A DNA stretch of 64,000 nt from Thiobacillus sp. (GTDB lineage Bacteria; Pseudomonadota; Gammaproteobacteria; Burkholderiales; Thiobacillaceae): NCBI GenBank assembly GCA_019459055.1, contig JAIBEI010000022.1, positions 1 to 64,000 of the forward strand. The letters are read 5' to 3'. The notes under the pieces were generated by a model. The model was not told the DNA's origin and ran no database searches. It worked only from the letters and a program-made list of their open reading frames with translations. A program made the position numbers and the translations under genes. This document shows, piece by piece, positions 18,811 to 29,196 of this stretch (its first letter is position 1; every line of letters starts with the position of its first letter).

Positions 18811-18972
18811 AGCTGTAAAGATTTTGCATGCGTGGCCGTAAAACGAGTACGGCGACAGGTACGTACGTATTCAGCCGTTACTGAGGATGCTTCCGGCTTC
18901 ATGCCATGTACGTCAGGAAGCCCGGGGAATACAGTACCTGTTGCACATTCGTCAACACGGTAAGGAACAAGA

Positions 18973-19536
18973 ATGAACCCCAACCACGCATCGCGTATCG
19001 CAATTGTCGCGCTGATCAGCCTGTTGCCAGTCTGCGCGCTTTCGGCCGAAACGGGACAAGATCAGGCCGCCTCTAAAAACTCCGCCACTTCTGGTGAGGA
19101 TCTGGCGGTGATTGGCGAGCGCATCCGCCAGACCGGGGAGAAGATGCGCGAGGATATCAAGAACGCGCGTGCGCGCCTGGAAGCCAAGAAGTCCATTCAG
19201 GAAGCGGAGCGCAAGCGGGAAGCGGAGCGGGCGCGCCAGCAGGCCATGAAGGAAGCGGCTGAGCAGGCTTCAATCAAGGAACTCAAACAACGTCAGGCCA
19301 AGGAAGCCGCCCAACTGCAAGCCAGCCAGCGGGCTGAGCGTGAACGCCAGGCGGCTCTGGCAACGCTGCGCGACCGGGACGAAAAGGCGGCCAGGGAGAG
19401 AGCGGCCAAGGCGCTGATGGAAGCCCGAAAATCATCCGATGTAAAAGCTTTTGCCGGCGAGAGCAAAAAGGAAAGGGCGGCCCGCGCGTTGTTGGAAGCA
19501 CGTCAATCGGTTGGTCCGAAAGCGATGGCGGACTGA
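18973..19536 (+). CDS. Exported coiled-coil protein, Ala/Glu/Lys/Arg-rich
   Basis: A 187-residue protein with a signal peptide (MNPNHASRIAIVALISLLPVCALSA-ET) and then an almost continuous charged helix from about 45 onward (IRQTGEKMREDIKNARARLEAKK, EAERKREAERARQQAMKEAAEQ). The composition resembles the periplasmic stalk of TolA or other helical linkers, but no TolA C-terminal domain or membrane anchor follows. Short repeats (AARALLEAR, AAKALMEAR) occur near the C-terminus. The function is unknown. A GGAAC sequence precedes the ATG. Confidence 0.7.
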   Translation: MNPNHASRIAIVALISLLPVCALSAETGQDQAASKNSATSGEDLAVIGERIRQTGEKMREDIKNARARLEAKKSIQEAERKREAERARQQAMKEAAEQASIKELKQRQAKEAAQLQASQRAERERQAALATLRDRDEKAARERAAKALMEARKSSDVKAFAGESKKERAARALLEARQSVGPKAMAD

Positions 19537-19794
19537 AGCTGCTGCGTTGCTTGCGTCCGCAGGGCGCGGACAAAACAAAAGCGGCGCCGGAGGGCGCCGC
19601 GAAAAAACCCGGCGTGGCAGGAGGAGGAGCGCCTGGGGATTGACCCCAATACCGGGAAATCCACACGCACTGTATAGACCAAAATACCGACTTGTGTAAG
19701 TCGGTATTGCATTCAGCCTTGCGTGTTGAAAATATTAAGCATCAATCTTTAATCTTTTTTAACCCAGATTCTTCATTAGCCGATTTATGGTGCG
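19537..19794. other. Gene-free interval with two stem-loops
   Basis: Contains a strong hairpin GCGGCGCC-GGAG-GGCGCCGC (19581-19600) flanked by A-rich tracts on both sides. Read on the minus strand it is followed by TTTTGTTTTG, the pattern of an intrinsic terminator, yet no minus-strand gene ends here. A second hairpin, AATACCGACTT-GTGT-AAGTCGGTATT (19683-19708), has an 11-bp perfect stem. No reading frame with coding character was seen. Confidence 0.5.
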
Positions 19795-19850
19795 TAGGGT
19801 GCACTTTGTGCACCGATTGACGCCCGAAGGTGCACGGAGTGCACCCTACG
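19795..19850. repeat. Dispersed palindromic repeat, copy 3
   Basis: GTAGGGTGCACTTTGTGCACC, loop, then GGTGCACGGAGTGCACCCTAC. It is very close in sequence, including the loop CGATTGA and the preceding TTTATGG, to copy 4 at 61351. It lies about 195 bp upstream of the epsD-like gene. Confidence 0.85.
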
Positions 19851-20045
19851 GCATCTCCCCCTAATAGGGCTGAGGGCGCTGAATACATTGGCTATTGCTC
19901 AAATGATCGCTCGTCAACCCTGGGCCTGGAAATCGTCCGGGCACGGGTGATTTCCCCGCCTTTCCGTGAATTCGCGGCGCAAACGCGCTTGCCGAGTCCG
20001 GCAGAATCCCGCACCATACGACCACATTTTGCAATGAGAGTATTC

Positions 20046-20945
20046 ATGAAACCCAAGCATGCATCGTTTATCGCCTTGGCCATCATGGCCGTGCTGGCGT
20101 CGGGCTGTGAAAAGCCTGCCACCGCTGTAAAAAGCGAGGCGGTGGCAACGGTGGACGGCGACAAGATCGGCGAAGCCGAATTGAACCTGGCACTTTCCGG
20201 CCTGGGCGCGCTGAGTGAGGCGCGTGCCGCCGAGGCCAAAATCAGGCTATTGCAAGCCTTGGTCGATCAGCGTCTGGTGGCGCAGGCTGCCAAAAAATCC
20301 GGGCTGGACAAGGCGCCCGAGGTGGCGATCGCAATGGACCAGGCCAGCCGCCAGGTGCTGGTGGAAGCCTATGCGGAACGCAGCTTCAAGGATGTCGGGA
20401 AACCCTCGGAAACCGAGATCGCCGAGTATTACAACCAGCATCCCGAACTTTTTTCCGCGCGACGGATCTACCGCATCCAGGAACTCGATCTGACGCTTGA
20501 GCCGTCGCGTTTGCCGGAAGTCGAGTCCAAGCTCAAAAGCAGCCATTCCATGGGCGACTTCGTCAACTGGGTCAAGGAACAGGGCATCGAGGGCAAGACC
20601 GCCGTGGCCGTCAAGCCGGCCGAACAGATTCCGGCGCCGCTGCTGGGCCGCCTCAGCCAGATGAGGGACGGCCAGGTGACGATTTTACCGGGTCGCCCCG
20701 GGCATGTGCTGGTTCAGCAGTTGCAGGAAAGCCAGTTGCAGCCTGTTTCGCTGGAACAGGCGCATAACGCCATTGAGCAGGCTATTGTGATCGAGAAACG
20801 AAAGGTATTGATGGCGGCGGACCTGAAGAAGCTGCGCGAAACTGCAAAGATCGAGTACGCAAGCGGCTATGCGCAGGCTTCGGAAGCCAACGCCGGGGAT
20901 GAAAAGGCCGACAGCGACAAGTCTGACGAAAAACCTGCCAACTGA
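20046..20945 (+). CDS. epsD: EpsD-family peptidyl-prolyl cis-trans isomerase lipoprotein
   Basis: A 299-residue PpiC/SurA-like protein. From [21 protein letters not shown] it carries a lipoprotein signal with lipobox LASGC (C21). A SurA-type N-domain follows ([39 protein letters not shown]), then a degenerate parvulin region ([13 protein letters not shown]) and a charged tail. The domain order and its position before nucleotide-sugar genes match the EpsD isomerases of exopolysaccharide loci, which help outer-membrane or secretion proteins fold. The ATG at 20046 is preferred to 20034 and the longer upstream frame. It ends 8 bp before rmlB, so it likely heads this operon. Confidence 0.75.
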   Translation: MKPKHASFIALAIMAVLASGCEKPATAVKSEAVATVDGDKIGEAELNLALSGLGALSEARAAEAKIRLLQALVDQRLVAQAAKKSGLDKAPEVAIAMDQASRQVLVEAYAERSFKDVGKPSETEIAEYYNQHPELFSARRIYRIQELDLTLEPSRLPEVESKLKSSHSMGDFVNWVKEQGIEGKTAVAVKPAEQIPAPLLGRLSQMRDGQVTILPGRPGHVLVQQLQESQLQPVSLEQAHNAIEQAIVIEKRKVLMAADLKKLRETAKIEYASGYAQASEANAGDEKADSDKSDEKPAN

Positions 20946-20953
20946 GTGTTCAC

Positions 20954-22015
20954 ATGATTCTAGTGACCGGAGGCGCCGGTTTTATCGGCGCCAATTTCAT
21001 TCTGGACTGGCTGGCGGCGGGCGATGAAGCCATCGTCAACCTCGACAAGCTGACGTATGCGGGCAACCTCGAGAACCTGCGATCGTTGCAGGGCGACGCT
21101 CGGCATGTTTTCGTGCGGGGCGACATCGGCGACCGCGCAACGGTCGATGCATTGCTGCAGCAATACCGCCCCCGCGCAGTGATCAACTTCGCGGCGGAAA
21201 GCCACGTCGACCGTTCCATCCACGGTCCCGCCGAGTTCGTCCAGACCAATGTGGTGGGCACGTTCAATCTGCTGGAATCGGTGCGCGCACACTGGTCGCA
21301 GCTGCCGGCAGACGGGCAGACGGCGTTCCGCTTCCTGCACGTGTCGACCGACGAGGTGTACGGCTCGCTCGGTCCCACCGATCCGCCGTTTTCAGAAACC
21401 ACGCCGTATGCGCCGAACAGCCCGTACTCGGCGTCGAAAGCCGCGTCGGACCATCTGGTGCGGGCCTATCACCACACCTACGGCCTGCCGGTGCTGACCA
21501 CCAACTGCTCGAACAACTACGGGCCGCTGCAGTTTCCGGAAAAGCTCGTCCCGCTGGTCATCCACAACGCGCTGGCGGGCAAGCCGCTGCCGATCTACGG
21601 CGATGGCAGCAATGTCCGCGACTGGCTGTACGTCGGCGACCATTGCAGCGCGATCCGACGGGTGCTGGAAGCCGGCCGGGTGGGAGAGACCTACAACATC
21701 GGCGGCTGCAACGAAAAAACCAATCTGGAGGTGGTGAAGACGCTGTGCGCCATCCTCGATGAACTGCATCCCGATTCACCGGTCACTCCGCATGCCGGCC
21801 TGATGACTTTCGTCAAGGACCGTCCCGGCCATGACCTGCGCTATGCGATCGATGCCCGCAAGATCGAACGCGAACTCGGCTGGACGCCCGCCGAGACTTT
21901 CGAGAGCGGGATCCGCAAGACGGTGGCCTGGTATCTGTCCAACCAGGACTGGGTGGATCACGTGACCAGCGGCGAATACCGCACCTGGGTTTCCGAAAAC
22001 TACGCAGCACGCTAG
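20954..22015 (+). CDS. rfbB: dTDP-glucose 4,6-dehydratase
   Basis: Second step of dTDP-L-rhamnose synthesis: dTDP-glucose to dTDP-4-keto-6-deoxyglucose, NAD-dependent, cytosolic. The 353-residue SDR protein has the Rossmann motif GGAGFIG (6-12), the STDEVYG catalytic Thr-Asp-Glu segment and the [10 protein letters not shown] catalytic Tyr-x3-Lys. The C-terminal half binds the sugar nucleotide ([25 protein letters not shown]). First of four rml genes in the order B, A, C, D. The stop is 2 bp from rmlA. Confidence 0.96.
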   Translation: MILVTGGAGFIGANFILDWLAAGDEAIVNLDKLTYAGNLENLRSLQGDARHVFVRGDIGDRATVDALLQQYRPRAVINFAAESHVDRSIHGPAEFVQTNVVGTFNLLESVRAHWSQLPADGQTAFRFLHVSTDEVYGSLGPTDPPFSETTPYAPNSPYSASKAASDHLVRAYHHTYGLPVLTTNCSNNYGPLQFPEKLVPLVIHNALAGKPLPIYGDGSNVRDWLYVGDHCSAIRRVLEAGRVGETYNIGGCNEKTNLEVVKTLCAILDELHPDSPVTPHAGLMTFVKDRPGHDLRYAIDARKIERELGWTPAETFESGIRKTVAWYLSNQDWVDHVTSGEYRTWVSENYAAR

Positions 22016-22017
22016 AC

Positions 22018-22902
22018 ATGACCACACGCAAGGGCATCATCCTAGCCGGAGGCTCCGGCACCCGGCTCTATCCCATCACCCAGGTGGTCTCCAAGCAGCT
22101 GCTGCCGGTCTACGACAAGCCCATGGTGTATTACCCGCTGACCACGCTGATGCTGGCGGGGATTCGTGACATCCTGCTGATTTCCACGCCGCAGGACACG
22201 CCGCGTTTCGAGCAGCTGCTGGGCGATGGCGCGCAGTGGGGGCTCAACATCCAGTACGCGGTGCAGGCCGCGCCCGAAGGACTGGCGCAGGCCTTCCTCA
22301 TCGGCAGCGATTTCATCGGCAAGGACCCCTGTGCTCTGGTGCTGGGCGACAACATTTTCTACGGCCACGAGCTGAGCCAGGACATGCAGGCGGCCGGGCA
22401 GCGCATGCACGGCGCCACCGTGTTCGCCTATCCGGTGACCGATCCCGAGCGCTACGGCGTGGTTGAATTCGACGCTGCCGGGCTCGCGGTCAGCCTGGAA
22501 GAAAAGCCCGTCAAACCGAAATCGCGCTATGCCGTCACCGGCCTGTATTTCTACGACAACCGGGTGATCGACATCGCGCGGGCGCTGAAGCCGTCGCCGC
22601 GCGGCGAACTGGAGATCACCGACGTCAACCGCCAGTATCTGGAATGGGGCGAACTCGACGTGCAGGTGATGGGGCGCGGCCAGGCCTGGCTCGATACCGG
22701 CACCCACGACTCGCTGATCGAGGCGGCGCTCTACATTCAGACCATCGAGAAGCGCCAGGGGCTGAAAATCGCCTGTCCGGAAGAAATTGCCTACCGCCAG
22801 GGCTTTATCGACGCCGCAAAACTCAAGGCCCTGGCGCAGCCCTTGCTGAAAAACGGTTACGGACGTTACCTGATGGACGTGCTGAACGACCGGGTGTTTT
22901 GA
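22018..22902 (+). CDS. rfbA: Glucose-1-phosphate thymidylyltransferase
   Basis: First step of dTDP-rhamnose synthesis: Glc-1-P plus dTTP to dTDP-glucose. The 294-residue nucleotidyltransferase has the N-terminal signature [13 protein letters not shown], the [15 protein letters not shown] segment, the metal site GDNIFYG, and [16 protein letters not shown]. RmlA length and motifs are complete. Its TGA overlaps the ATG of rmlC by one base (TGATG). Confidence 0.96.
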   Translation: MTTRKGIILAGGSGTRLYPITQVVSKQLLPVYDKPMVYYPLTTLMLAGIRDILLISTPQDTPRFEQLLGDGAQWGLNIQYAVQAAPEGLAQAFLIGSDFIGKDPCALVLGDNIFYGHELSQDMQAAGQRMHGATVFAYPVTDPERYGVVEFDAAGLAVSLEEKPVKPKSRYAVTGLYFYDNRVIDIARALKPSPRGELEITDVNRQYLEWGELDVQVMGRGQAWLDTGTHDSLIEAALYIQTIEKRQGLKIACPEEIAYRQGFIDAAKLKALAQPLLKNGYGRYLMDVLNDRVF

Positions 22903-23444
22903 TGCAAGTGATTGCCACCCAGCACCCCGAGGTGCTGCTGCTGCGCCCCAAGGTATTCGGCGACGCACGCGGCTTCTTTTTCGAGAGCTACAACCGCAAG
23001 GCTTTCACGGAGATCGGTATCGATGCCGAGTTCGTGCAGGACAACCATTCGCGCTCGGCAAAGGGGGTGTTGCGCGGCCTGCATTATCAGATCAGCCAGC
23101 CGCAGGGCAAACTGGTGCGCGTCGTGGCGGGCGAGGTGTTCGACGTGGCGGTCGACCTGCGACGCAGTTCGCCGAACTTCGGCCGCGTCGCCACCTTCCG
23201 CCTGTCGGCCGAGGCGCACGACATGGCGTGGATTCCGCCCGGATTCGCGCACGGGTTTCTGGTGCTCTCCGAGCACGCCGAGTTTGTCTACAAGACCACC
23301 GACTACTATGCGCCGCAGTTCGAGCGCTGCCTGCTGTGGAGCGACCCGGCGCTGGCCATCGACTGGCCGCAGGACGGCGCGCCGCTCTTGTCCGGAAAGG
23401 ATCAGGCCGGCCTGCCGCTCGCCGAATGCGAGGTGTTCGCGTGA
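22902..23444 (+). CDS. rfbC: dTDP-4-dehydrorhamnose 3,5-epimerase
   Basis: Third step of dTDP-rhamnose synthesis, a double epimerisation at C3 and C5. A 180-residue cupin with DARGFFFESYN, the catalytic His region FVQDNHSRSAKGVLRGLHYQ, the GEVFDVAVDLRRSSP strand, and IPPGFAHGFLVLSE with the conserved aromatic/His residues. The start is the ATG at 22902, overlapping rmlA by one base. The stop overlaps the GTG start of rmlD (GTGA). Confidence 0.95.
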   Translation: MQVIATQHPEVLLLRPKVFGDARGFFFESYNRKAFTEIGIDAEFVQDNHSRSAKGVLRGLHYQISQPQGKLVRVVAGEVFDVAVDLRRSSPNFGRVATFRLSAEAHDMAWIPPGFAHGFLVLSEHAEFVYKTTDYYAPQFERCLLWSDPALAIDWPQDGAPLLSGKDQAGLPLAECEVFA

Positions 23445-24331
23445 GGATCCTGCTCACCGGCGTCAACGGCCAGGTGGGCTGGGAACTGCAGCGTGCGCTG
23501 GCACCGCTGGGCGAGGTGATCGCGGCCGACCGCAGCCGCCTCGACCTCGCCGACACGTACAGCATCCGCCGCGCGGTGGATGCCATCGCGCCGGACCTGA
23601 TCGTCAACCCGGCCGCCTACACCGCGGTCGACAAGGCCGAGACCGAGCCCGAGCTGGCGCACGCCATCAACGCGGCTGCGCCGGGCGAACTGGCGCAGGC
23701 CGCGGCGGCGCGCGGGATTCCGCTGGTGCATTTTTCAACCGACTACGTGTTCGACGGGCGCAAGCCCACGCCCTACACGGAAGCCGACGTGCCGAATCCG
23801 CTGGGCGTGTACGGCGCCACCAAGCTGGCGGGCGAGCGGGCGGTCGCGCGCGCCGGCGCGCCGCACCTGATCCTGCGCACAAGCTGGGTATACGGCCTGC
23901 GCGGGCGCAATTTCCTGCTCACCATGCAGCGGCTGCTGCGCGAGCGTGAGACGCTCGCCGTGGTCGACGACCAGTTCGGCGCGCCGACCTGGTCGCGCCT
24001 GATCGCCGAGGCGACGGCGCTGGTGGTTGCGCGCTGGCTGGACCAGCTGAACCAAACGGCAACATCCGGGATCTATCATCTGAGCTGCGGCGGACGCACC
24101 AGCTGGCACGGCTTCACCGCGGCAATCCGGACGCAGCTGGCCGACACGGATGCGAAACTGGCCAGCCTGACCGCGATCCCGACCAGCGGCTATCCCACGC
24201 CGGCGGCGCGTCCGGCCAACTCGCAACTGGACTGCGACAAGCTGGCGGAAACGTTCGGCGTGCGCCTGCCCGACTGGGAAACTGCGCTGGCCCTGTGTCT
24301 GAACCAGGATTTTCAGCAATCGACTACATGA
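23441..24331 (+). CDS. rfbD: dTDP-4-dehydrorhamnose reductase
   Basis: Final step, NAD(P)H reduction to dTDP-L-rhamnose. From the GTG at 23441 the 296-residue SDR protein begins RILLTGVNGQVGWEL (Rossmann GxxGxxG), then NPAAYTAVDKAE, STDYVFDG and the catalytic YGATKLAGE. The GTG overlaps the rmlC stop; earlier in-frame starts lie inside rmlC and are rejected. The product is a donor for O-antigen or exopolysaccharide glycosyltransferases, none of which are in this window. Confidence 0.94.
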   Translation: MRILLTGVNGQVGWELQRALAPLGEVIAADRSRLDLADTYSIRRAVDAIAPDLIVNPAAYTAVDKAETEPELAHAINAAAPGELAQAAAARGIPLVHFSTDYVFDGRKPTPYTEADVPNPLGVYGATKLAGERAVARAGAPHLILRTSWVYGLRGRNFLLTMQRLLRERETLAVVDDQFGAPTWSRLIAEATALVVARWLDQLNQTATSGIYHLSCGGRTSWHGFTAAIRTQLADTDAKLASLTAIPTSGYPTPAARPANSQLDCDKLAETFGVRLPDWETALALCLNQDFQQSTT

Positions 24332-24353
24332 CATTTTCAAGAGGACGCACGAT

Positions 24354-25775
24354 ATGACCATCATTCACCCCGTCATTCTTTCCGGTGGCTCCGGCACCCG
24401 CCTGTGGCCCTTGTCGCGCGCGGCGCTGCCCAAGCAGCTGCTGCCGCTCGCCAGCGACCACAGCCTGCTGCAGGACACCGTCAGCCGCCTGACGGAGATG
24501 CCGGAAATGGCCGCGCCGCTGATGGTGTGCAACGTCGAGCACCGCTTCATGATTGCCGAGCAGATGCGCCAGATCGACGCGCAGCCGCGCGCGATCGTGC
24601 TGGAACCGGTGGGCCGCAATACCGCGCCGGCGATTGCCGTGGCCGCGCTGATGCTGTCGCAGGACGACCCCGACGCGCTGATGCTGGTGTTGCCCGCCGA
24701 CCACCTGATCGGCGATGTGGCGGCGTTTCATGCGGCCATCCTCACGGCGGCGCAGGCGGCGCAGAACGGCCACCTCGCCACCTTCGGCATCGTCGCCGCC
24801 ACCCCCGAAACCGGCTATGGCTACATCCGCCGGGGCGCGCCACTGGCGGATACCGCCGGCGCGCACCAGGTGGCAGCCTTCGTCGAGAAGCCTGATCTGG
24901 CCACCGCGCAACAGTATGTCGACTCCGGCGACTATTTCTGGAACAGTGGCATGTTCCTGTTCCGCGCGGCGGATTTTCTCGACGAGCTGCAGGCGCTGCG
25001 CCCGGACATTCTGGACGCCAGCCGCGCTGCGCTCGATGCGGCCAAACCCGATCTCGATTTCGTGCGGCTGGACCCGGCGGCATTCGAGGCCTGCCCGTCC
25101 GACTCGGTCGACTATGCGGTGATGGAGCACACCCGCCGCGCTGTCGTGGTGCCGGCCGACATCGCCTGGAACGACATCGGCGCCTGGACCGCGCTGTGGG
25201 ATGTGGCGGCAAAGGACGGGCAGGGCAACGCCACGCGCGGCGACGTCATGCTGGAAAACGCGCACAACAATTTCGTCCGCGCCGAGACCCGCATGGTGGC
25301 CATGCTGGGCGTGTCGGACCTGGTGGTGGTGGAAACCGCCGATGTGGTGCTGGTGGCGCACAAGGACCAGGTGCAGGACGTGAAGAAGCTGGTTGACCGG
25401 CTCAAGGCCGAAAAACGCTGCGAGCATCTGGTCCACAAGCAGGTTTACCGCCCGTGGGGCTGGTACGAGGGCATCGACGAGGGCGAGCGTTTCCAGGTCA
25501 AGCGCATCATGGTCAAGCCGGGCGAGAAGCTCAGCCTGCAGATGCACCACCACCGCGCCGAGCACTGGATCGTGGTGTCCGGCACCGCCAGCGTCACCTG
25601 CGGCGAAGATATCATGCTGCTGACCGAGAACCAGTCGACCTACATTCCGCTCGGCACGACGCACCGGCTGGAAAACCCCGGCAAGATCGACCTGCACATG
25701 ATCGAGGTGCAGTCGGGCACGTATCTGGGCGAGGACGATATCGTGCGCTTCGAGGATATCTACCAGCGGAATTGA
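24354..25775 (+). CDS. manC: Mannose-1-phosphate guanylyltransferase / mannose-6-phosphate isomerase
   Basis: A bifunctional 473-residue type II enzyme that makes GDP-mannose. The N-terminal nucleotidyltransferase carries SGGSGTRLWPLSRAALPKQLL, the FVEKPD catalytic motif and DYAVMEHT. The C-terminal cupin is the isomerase domain (VYRPWGWYE, QMHHHRAEHWIVVSGTA, STYIPLGTTHRLENPG). AAGAGGA precedes the ATG. It is the last gene of the epsD-rmlBACD-manC operon, 22 bp after rmlD, suggesting a polysaccharide with both rhamnose and mannose-derived sugars. Confidence 0.93.
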   Translation: MTIIHPVILSGGSGTRLWPLSRAALPKQLLPLASDHSLLQDTVSRLTEMPEMAAPLMVCNVEHRFMIAEQMRQIDAQPRAIVLEPVGRNTAPAIAVAALMLSQDDPDALMLVLPADHLIGDVAAFHAAILTAAQAAQNGHLATFGIVAATPETGYGYIRRGAPLADTAGAHQVAAFVEKPDLATAQQYVDSGDYFWNSGMFLFRAADFLDELQALRPDILDASRAALDAAKPDLDFVRLDPAAFEACPSDSVDYAVMEHTRRAVVVPADIAWNDIGAWTALWDVAAKDGQGNATRGDVMLENAHNNFVRAETRMVAMLGVSDLVVVETADVVLVAHKDQVQDVKKLVDRLKAEKRCEHLVHKQVYRPWGWYEGIDEGERFQVKRIMVKPGEKLSLQMHHHRAEHWIVVSGTASVTCGEDIMLLTENQSTYIPLGTTHRLENPGKIDLHMIEVQSGTYLGEDDIVRFEDIYQRN

Positions 25776-25899
25776 GGCTGCACCTGCCGCCAACGAAGCG
25801 GGGAAGGGCGCGCATGCAACCGCCGGGGCGAAGGGATGATCCTGTCCGGCCAGCCGGACGCGGTCGAGGAAATTCCGCTGCGGCCCCAACCGCCCCGGC

Positions 25900-25927
25900 C
25901 TTGAAATCCGGCCGATAGGCCCGATAC
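25900..25927 (+). promoter_or_regulatory. Putative sigma-32 (heat-shock) promoter of lon
   Basis: CTTGAAA (25900-25906), 13-nt spacer, CCCGATAC (25920-25927), against the RpoH consensus CTTGAAA-N13-15-CCCCATNT. It lies about 38-65 bp upstream of the lon ATG in the 190-bp gap after manC. lon is a classical RpoH target, so context supports the reading. Confidence 0.6.
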
Positions 25928-25964
25928 TTCTAAATCCCGTTGACCGGATTATGAAGACCAGACC

Positions 25965-28346
25965 ATGCCCAACGACTCCGCGCTGGAAGGCGAAATCCTG
26001 CCCGATGATCGCCAGTTGCCAGCCTCCCCGGCGCTGCCGGACGAGCTCTACCTGCTGCCGCTGACCGAAAAGCCTTTTTTCCCGGCGCAAACCCTGCCGC
26101 TGCTGATGAACGAGGCGCCGTGGCTGCCGACGGTCGAGGCCATCGGCGAGACCCCGCACCACATGGTGGGCCTGGTGGTGGTCAAGCCCGACAACACCGA
26201 CGACGTGAAGCGGTCGGATTTCCGCAGCGTCGGCACCGTGGTGCGCATCCATCACCCGGTCCGCACCGACGGCAAGATGCAATTCATCGCCGAAGGCGTG
26301 CGGCGTTTCCGTATCGTCGAATGGCTGTCGGAGACGGTGCCCTACAAGGTCCGGGTCGAATATCCGAACGAGACCGGCAAGCCGGACTCCGAGGAAATCC
26401 GCGCCTATTCCATCGCCATCATCAACACCATCAAGGACCTGCTGCCCCTCAACCCGCTGTATTCCGAGGAGCTCAAGTTCTTCCTCAACCGTTTCGGGCC
26501 GAACGAACCCTCGCGCCTGACCGACTTCGCCGCCAGCCTCACCACTTCCTCCAAGCAGGCCTTGCAGGAGGTGCTGGAAGCCTTCGGCCTGAAAAAGCGC
26601 ATGGAAAAGGTGCTGGTGCTGCTTAAAAAAGAGCTCGACGTGGCACGCCTGCAGTCGGACATCCGCGAAAAGGTCGACGAGAAGATGAGCGCGCAGCAGC
26701 GCGAGTTCTTCCTGCGCCAGCAGCTGAAGGCGATCCAGAAGGAACTGGGGCTGGCCAAGGACGACAAGACCGCCGAGCTCGACACCTTCAACGACCGCAT
26801 TGCCAAGCTGACGCTGCCGGAGCCGGCGAAAAAGCGCATTGACGAGGAGATGCACAAGCTCTCCCTGCTGGAGACCGGCTCGCCGGAATACACCGTCACC
26901 CGCAACTACCTCGACTGGCTGACGGTGCTGCCGTGGGGCGTGCATACCCAGGACAAGGTCGACCTCGAGCACGCGCGCTACATCCTCGACCGCGACCACG
27001 ACGGGCTCGACGACGTCAAGGACCGCATCATCGAATTCCTCGCCGTCGGCGCGATGCGCGGCGAAATGGCAGGCTCGATCCTGCTGCTGATCGGGCCGCC
27101 CGGCGTCGGCAAGACCTCGATCGGAAAATCCGTCGCCGAGGCGCTGGGGCGCAAGTTCTACCGCTTCTCGGTCGGCGGCATGCGCGACGAGGCCGAGATC
27201 AAGGGCCACCGCCGCACCTACATCGGCGCCATGCCGGGCAAATTCGTGCACGCGCTGAAAGAGGTGGAATCGGCCAACCCGGTCATCATGCTCGACGAGA
27301 TCGACAAGATCGGCGCCAGCTACCAGGGCGACCCCGCATCCGCCTTGCTGGAAGTGCTCGATCCCGAGCAGAACGCCGACTTCCTCGACCATTACCTCGA
27401 CGTCCGCTTCGATCTGTCGAAGACGCTGTTCATCTGCACCGCGAACGACTTTTCCATTCCGTCGGCGCTGCTCGACCGCATGGAAGTCATCCGCCTGTCG
27501 GGCTACATCACCGAAGAAAAAGTGGCCATCGCCAAGCACCACCTGTGGCCGCGCGTGCTCACCCGCGCCGGGCTGAAGAAAAACCAGCTGGTGATCAGCG
27601 AAGGCGCGATCCGCCACGTCATCGAGGGCTACGCGCGCGAGGCCGGCGTGCGCAACCTGGAAAAGCAGCTGGGGCGGGTGGCAAGAAAGGCCGTGGTCAA
27701 GATCCTCGGCGGCGCCGCTACACCAATCAGGATCGGTGTCAAGGAAGTCGAGGCCTATCTCGACAAACCCGTATTCAGCCGCGAAAAACCGATGAGCGGC
27801 ATCGGCGTGGTCACGGGTCTCGCGTGGACCTCGATGGGCGGCGCGACGCTGCCGGTCGAAGCGACGCGCGTCCATACCCTCAATCGCGGCTTCAAGCTCA
27901 CCGGCAAGCTGGGCGAGGTGATGAGGGAGTCGGCCGAGATCGCCTACAGCTATATCGCCTCGCACCTGAAAACCTACGGCGCCGACGCCAAGTTCTATGA
28001 CACCAGCTTCGTCCACCTGCACGTGCCGGAAGGCGCCACCCCCAAGGACGGCCCCAGCGCCGGCGTCACCATGGCCACCGCGCTGCTCTCCTTGGCGAAA
28101 AACGCCAAAATCAGCCGCCCGCTGGCGATGACCGGCGAACTCACCCTGACCGGCCAGGTGCTGCCGGTGGGCGGCATCCGCGAGAAAGTCATCGCCGCGC
28201 GCCGGGTCGGCATCAGCGAACTGATCCTGCCCGACGCCAACCGGCGCGACTTCGACAAACTGCCCGAGCATATCCGCGCCGGCTTCACCGTGCATTACGC
28301 CAAGCGCTATCAGGATGTGGCGGCGGTGGTGTTCGGCCATCCGTGA
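25965..28346 (+). CDS. lon: ATP-dependent protease La (Lon)
   Basis: A 793-residue hexameric AAA+ serine protease for misfolded and regulatory proteins. Order: N-terminal LON substrate domain (about 25-215, starting [20 protein letters not shown]), coiled-coil linker, AAA+ module with Walker A GPPGVGKT (about 377-384) and [10 protein letters not shown], and a C-terminal protease domain with catalytic S698 in PKDGPSAG and K741 in [12 protein letters not shown]. The N-terminal start MPNDSALEG is plausible but has a weak ribosome site. It is preceded by a heat-shock-like promoter. Confidence 0.96.
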   Translation: MPNDSALEGEILPDDRQLPASPALPDELYLLPLTEKPFFPAQTLPLLMNEAPWLPTVEAIGETPHHMVGLVVVKPDNTDDVKRSDFRSVGTVVRIHHPVRTDGKMQFIAEGVRRFRIVEWLSETVPYKVRVEYPNETGKPDSEEIRAYSIAIINTIKDLLPLNPLYSEELKFFLNRFGPNEPSRLTDFAASLTTSSKQALQEVLEAFGLKKRMEKVLVLLKKELDVARLQSDIREKVDEKMSAQQREFFLRQQLKAIQKELGLAKDDKTAELDTFNDRIAKLTLPEPAKKRIDEEMHKLSLLETGSPEYTVTRNYLDWLTVLPWGVHTQDKVDLEHARYILDRDHDGLDDVKDRIIEFLAVGAMRGEMAGSILLLIGPPGVGKTSIGKSVAEALGRKFYRFSVGGMRDEAEIKGHRRTYIGAMPGKFVHALKEVESANPVIMLDEIDKIGASYQGDPASALLEVLDPEQNADFLDHYLDVRFDLSKTLFICTANDFSIPSALLDRMEVIRLSGYITEEKVAIAKHHLWPRVLTRAGLKKNQLVISEGAIRHVIEGYAREAGVRNLEKQLGRVARKAVVKILGGAATPIRIGVKEVEAYLDKPVFSREKPMSGIGVVTGLAWTSMGGATLPVEATRVHTLNRGFKLTGKLGEVMRESAEIAYSYIASHLKTYGADAKFYDTSFVHLHVPEGATPKDGPSAGVTMATALLSLAKNAKISRPLAMTGELTLTGQVLPVGGIREKVIAARRVGISELILPDANRRDFDKLPEHIRAGFTVHYAKRYQDVAAVVFGHP

Positions 28347-28383
28347 TTGGAGGCTGGGAGGCCGTCTCGGGTAAAATGCCGCC

Positions 28384-29196
28384 ATGAATGCACCTGAGCT
28401 CCTCGACACGCCGCCTGCGCCCGTCATCAAGGTGCGCGGCGAGCTGCTGACCGAACTGCCGCAGGACCTCTATATTCCGCCCGATGCGCTCGAAATCTTT
28501 CTCGACGCTTTCGAAGGTCCGCTCGACCTGCTGCTCTACCTGATCCGCCGCCAGAACCTCGACGTGCTGGATATTCCGATGGCGGCGCTGACCAAGCAGT
28601 ACATGGCCTACGTCGAAGCGGCACGCGCCACCCGGCTGGAACTGGCCGCGGAATACCTCTTGATGGCGGCGATGCTGATCGACATCAAGTCGCGCATGCT
28701 GCTGCCGCGGCGCGAGCAGAGCGAGGAGGCGAACGAGGGCGACGATCCGCGTGCCGAGCTGGTGCGGCGCCTGCTGGAATACGAGCAGATGAAGCTTGCC
28801 GGGAAGCATCTCGATGCCATGCCGCAGGCGGGACGCGACTTCGACACGGTCAGCGTGTTTCTGCCGGCGGCGGCCAGGCGCCTGCCTAGCCTGCATCCGG
28901 AAGAGCTCGCCGCGGCCTGGCTGGCGATCCTGTCGCGCGCAAAAAACCGCACCCATCACCGCATCGGCCGGCAGGAGCTGTCGATCCGGGAACACATGAG
29001 CCGGATCCTGAAGCGGCTCACGCCCGGCGAGTTCGTGGAATTCAAGGACCTGTTCCCGGAAGCGTCGACCGTGCATGAACTCGTGGTCACCTTCCTCGCG
29101 GTGCTGGAACTGACCAAGGAAACCCTGCTCGACGTGACCCAGGCCGAACCGTTTGCCCCCATCTACGTGAAGCTCCATGAATCTGCAGCCGAATGA
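28384..29196 (+). CDS. scpA: Segregation and condensation protein A
   Basis: The 270-residue kleisin that bridges the SMC heads. The N-terminal helical domain contains [34 protein letters not shown] and [19 protein letters not shown], the strongest ScpA signatures; the C-terminal winged helix lies near the end ([28 protein letters not shown]). It overlaps scpB by 20 bp. The SMC subunit is encoded about 17 kb upstream on the same strand. Confidence 0.94.
   Translation: MNAPELLDTPPAPVIKVRGELLTELPQDLYIPPDALEIFLDAFEGPLDLLLYLIRRQNLDVLDIPMAALTKQYMAYVEAARATRLELAAEYLLMAAMLIDIKSRMLLPRREQSEEANEGDDPRAELVRRLLEYEQMKLAGKHLDAMPQAGRDFDTVSVFLPAAARRLPSLHPEELAAAWLAILSRAKNRTHHRIGRQELSIREHMSRILKRLTPGEFVEFKDLFPEASTVHELVVTFLAVLELTKETLLDVTQAEPFAPIYVKLHESAAE

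Noticed and set aside
19830-20045. 72-codon extension of the epsD-like gene
   Set aside because: It would put the lipoprotein signal in the middle of the protein and runs over intergenic palindrome sequence.
24324-28430. Very long open frame (about 1368 codons) on the minus strand
   Set aside because: It is antisense to manC and lon, is rich in His/Asp/Arg/Gly as expected for a G+C-rich shadow frame, and has no family character.
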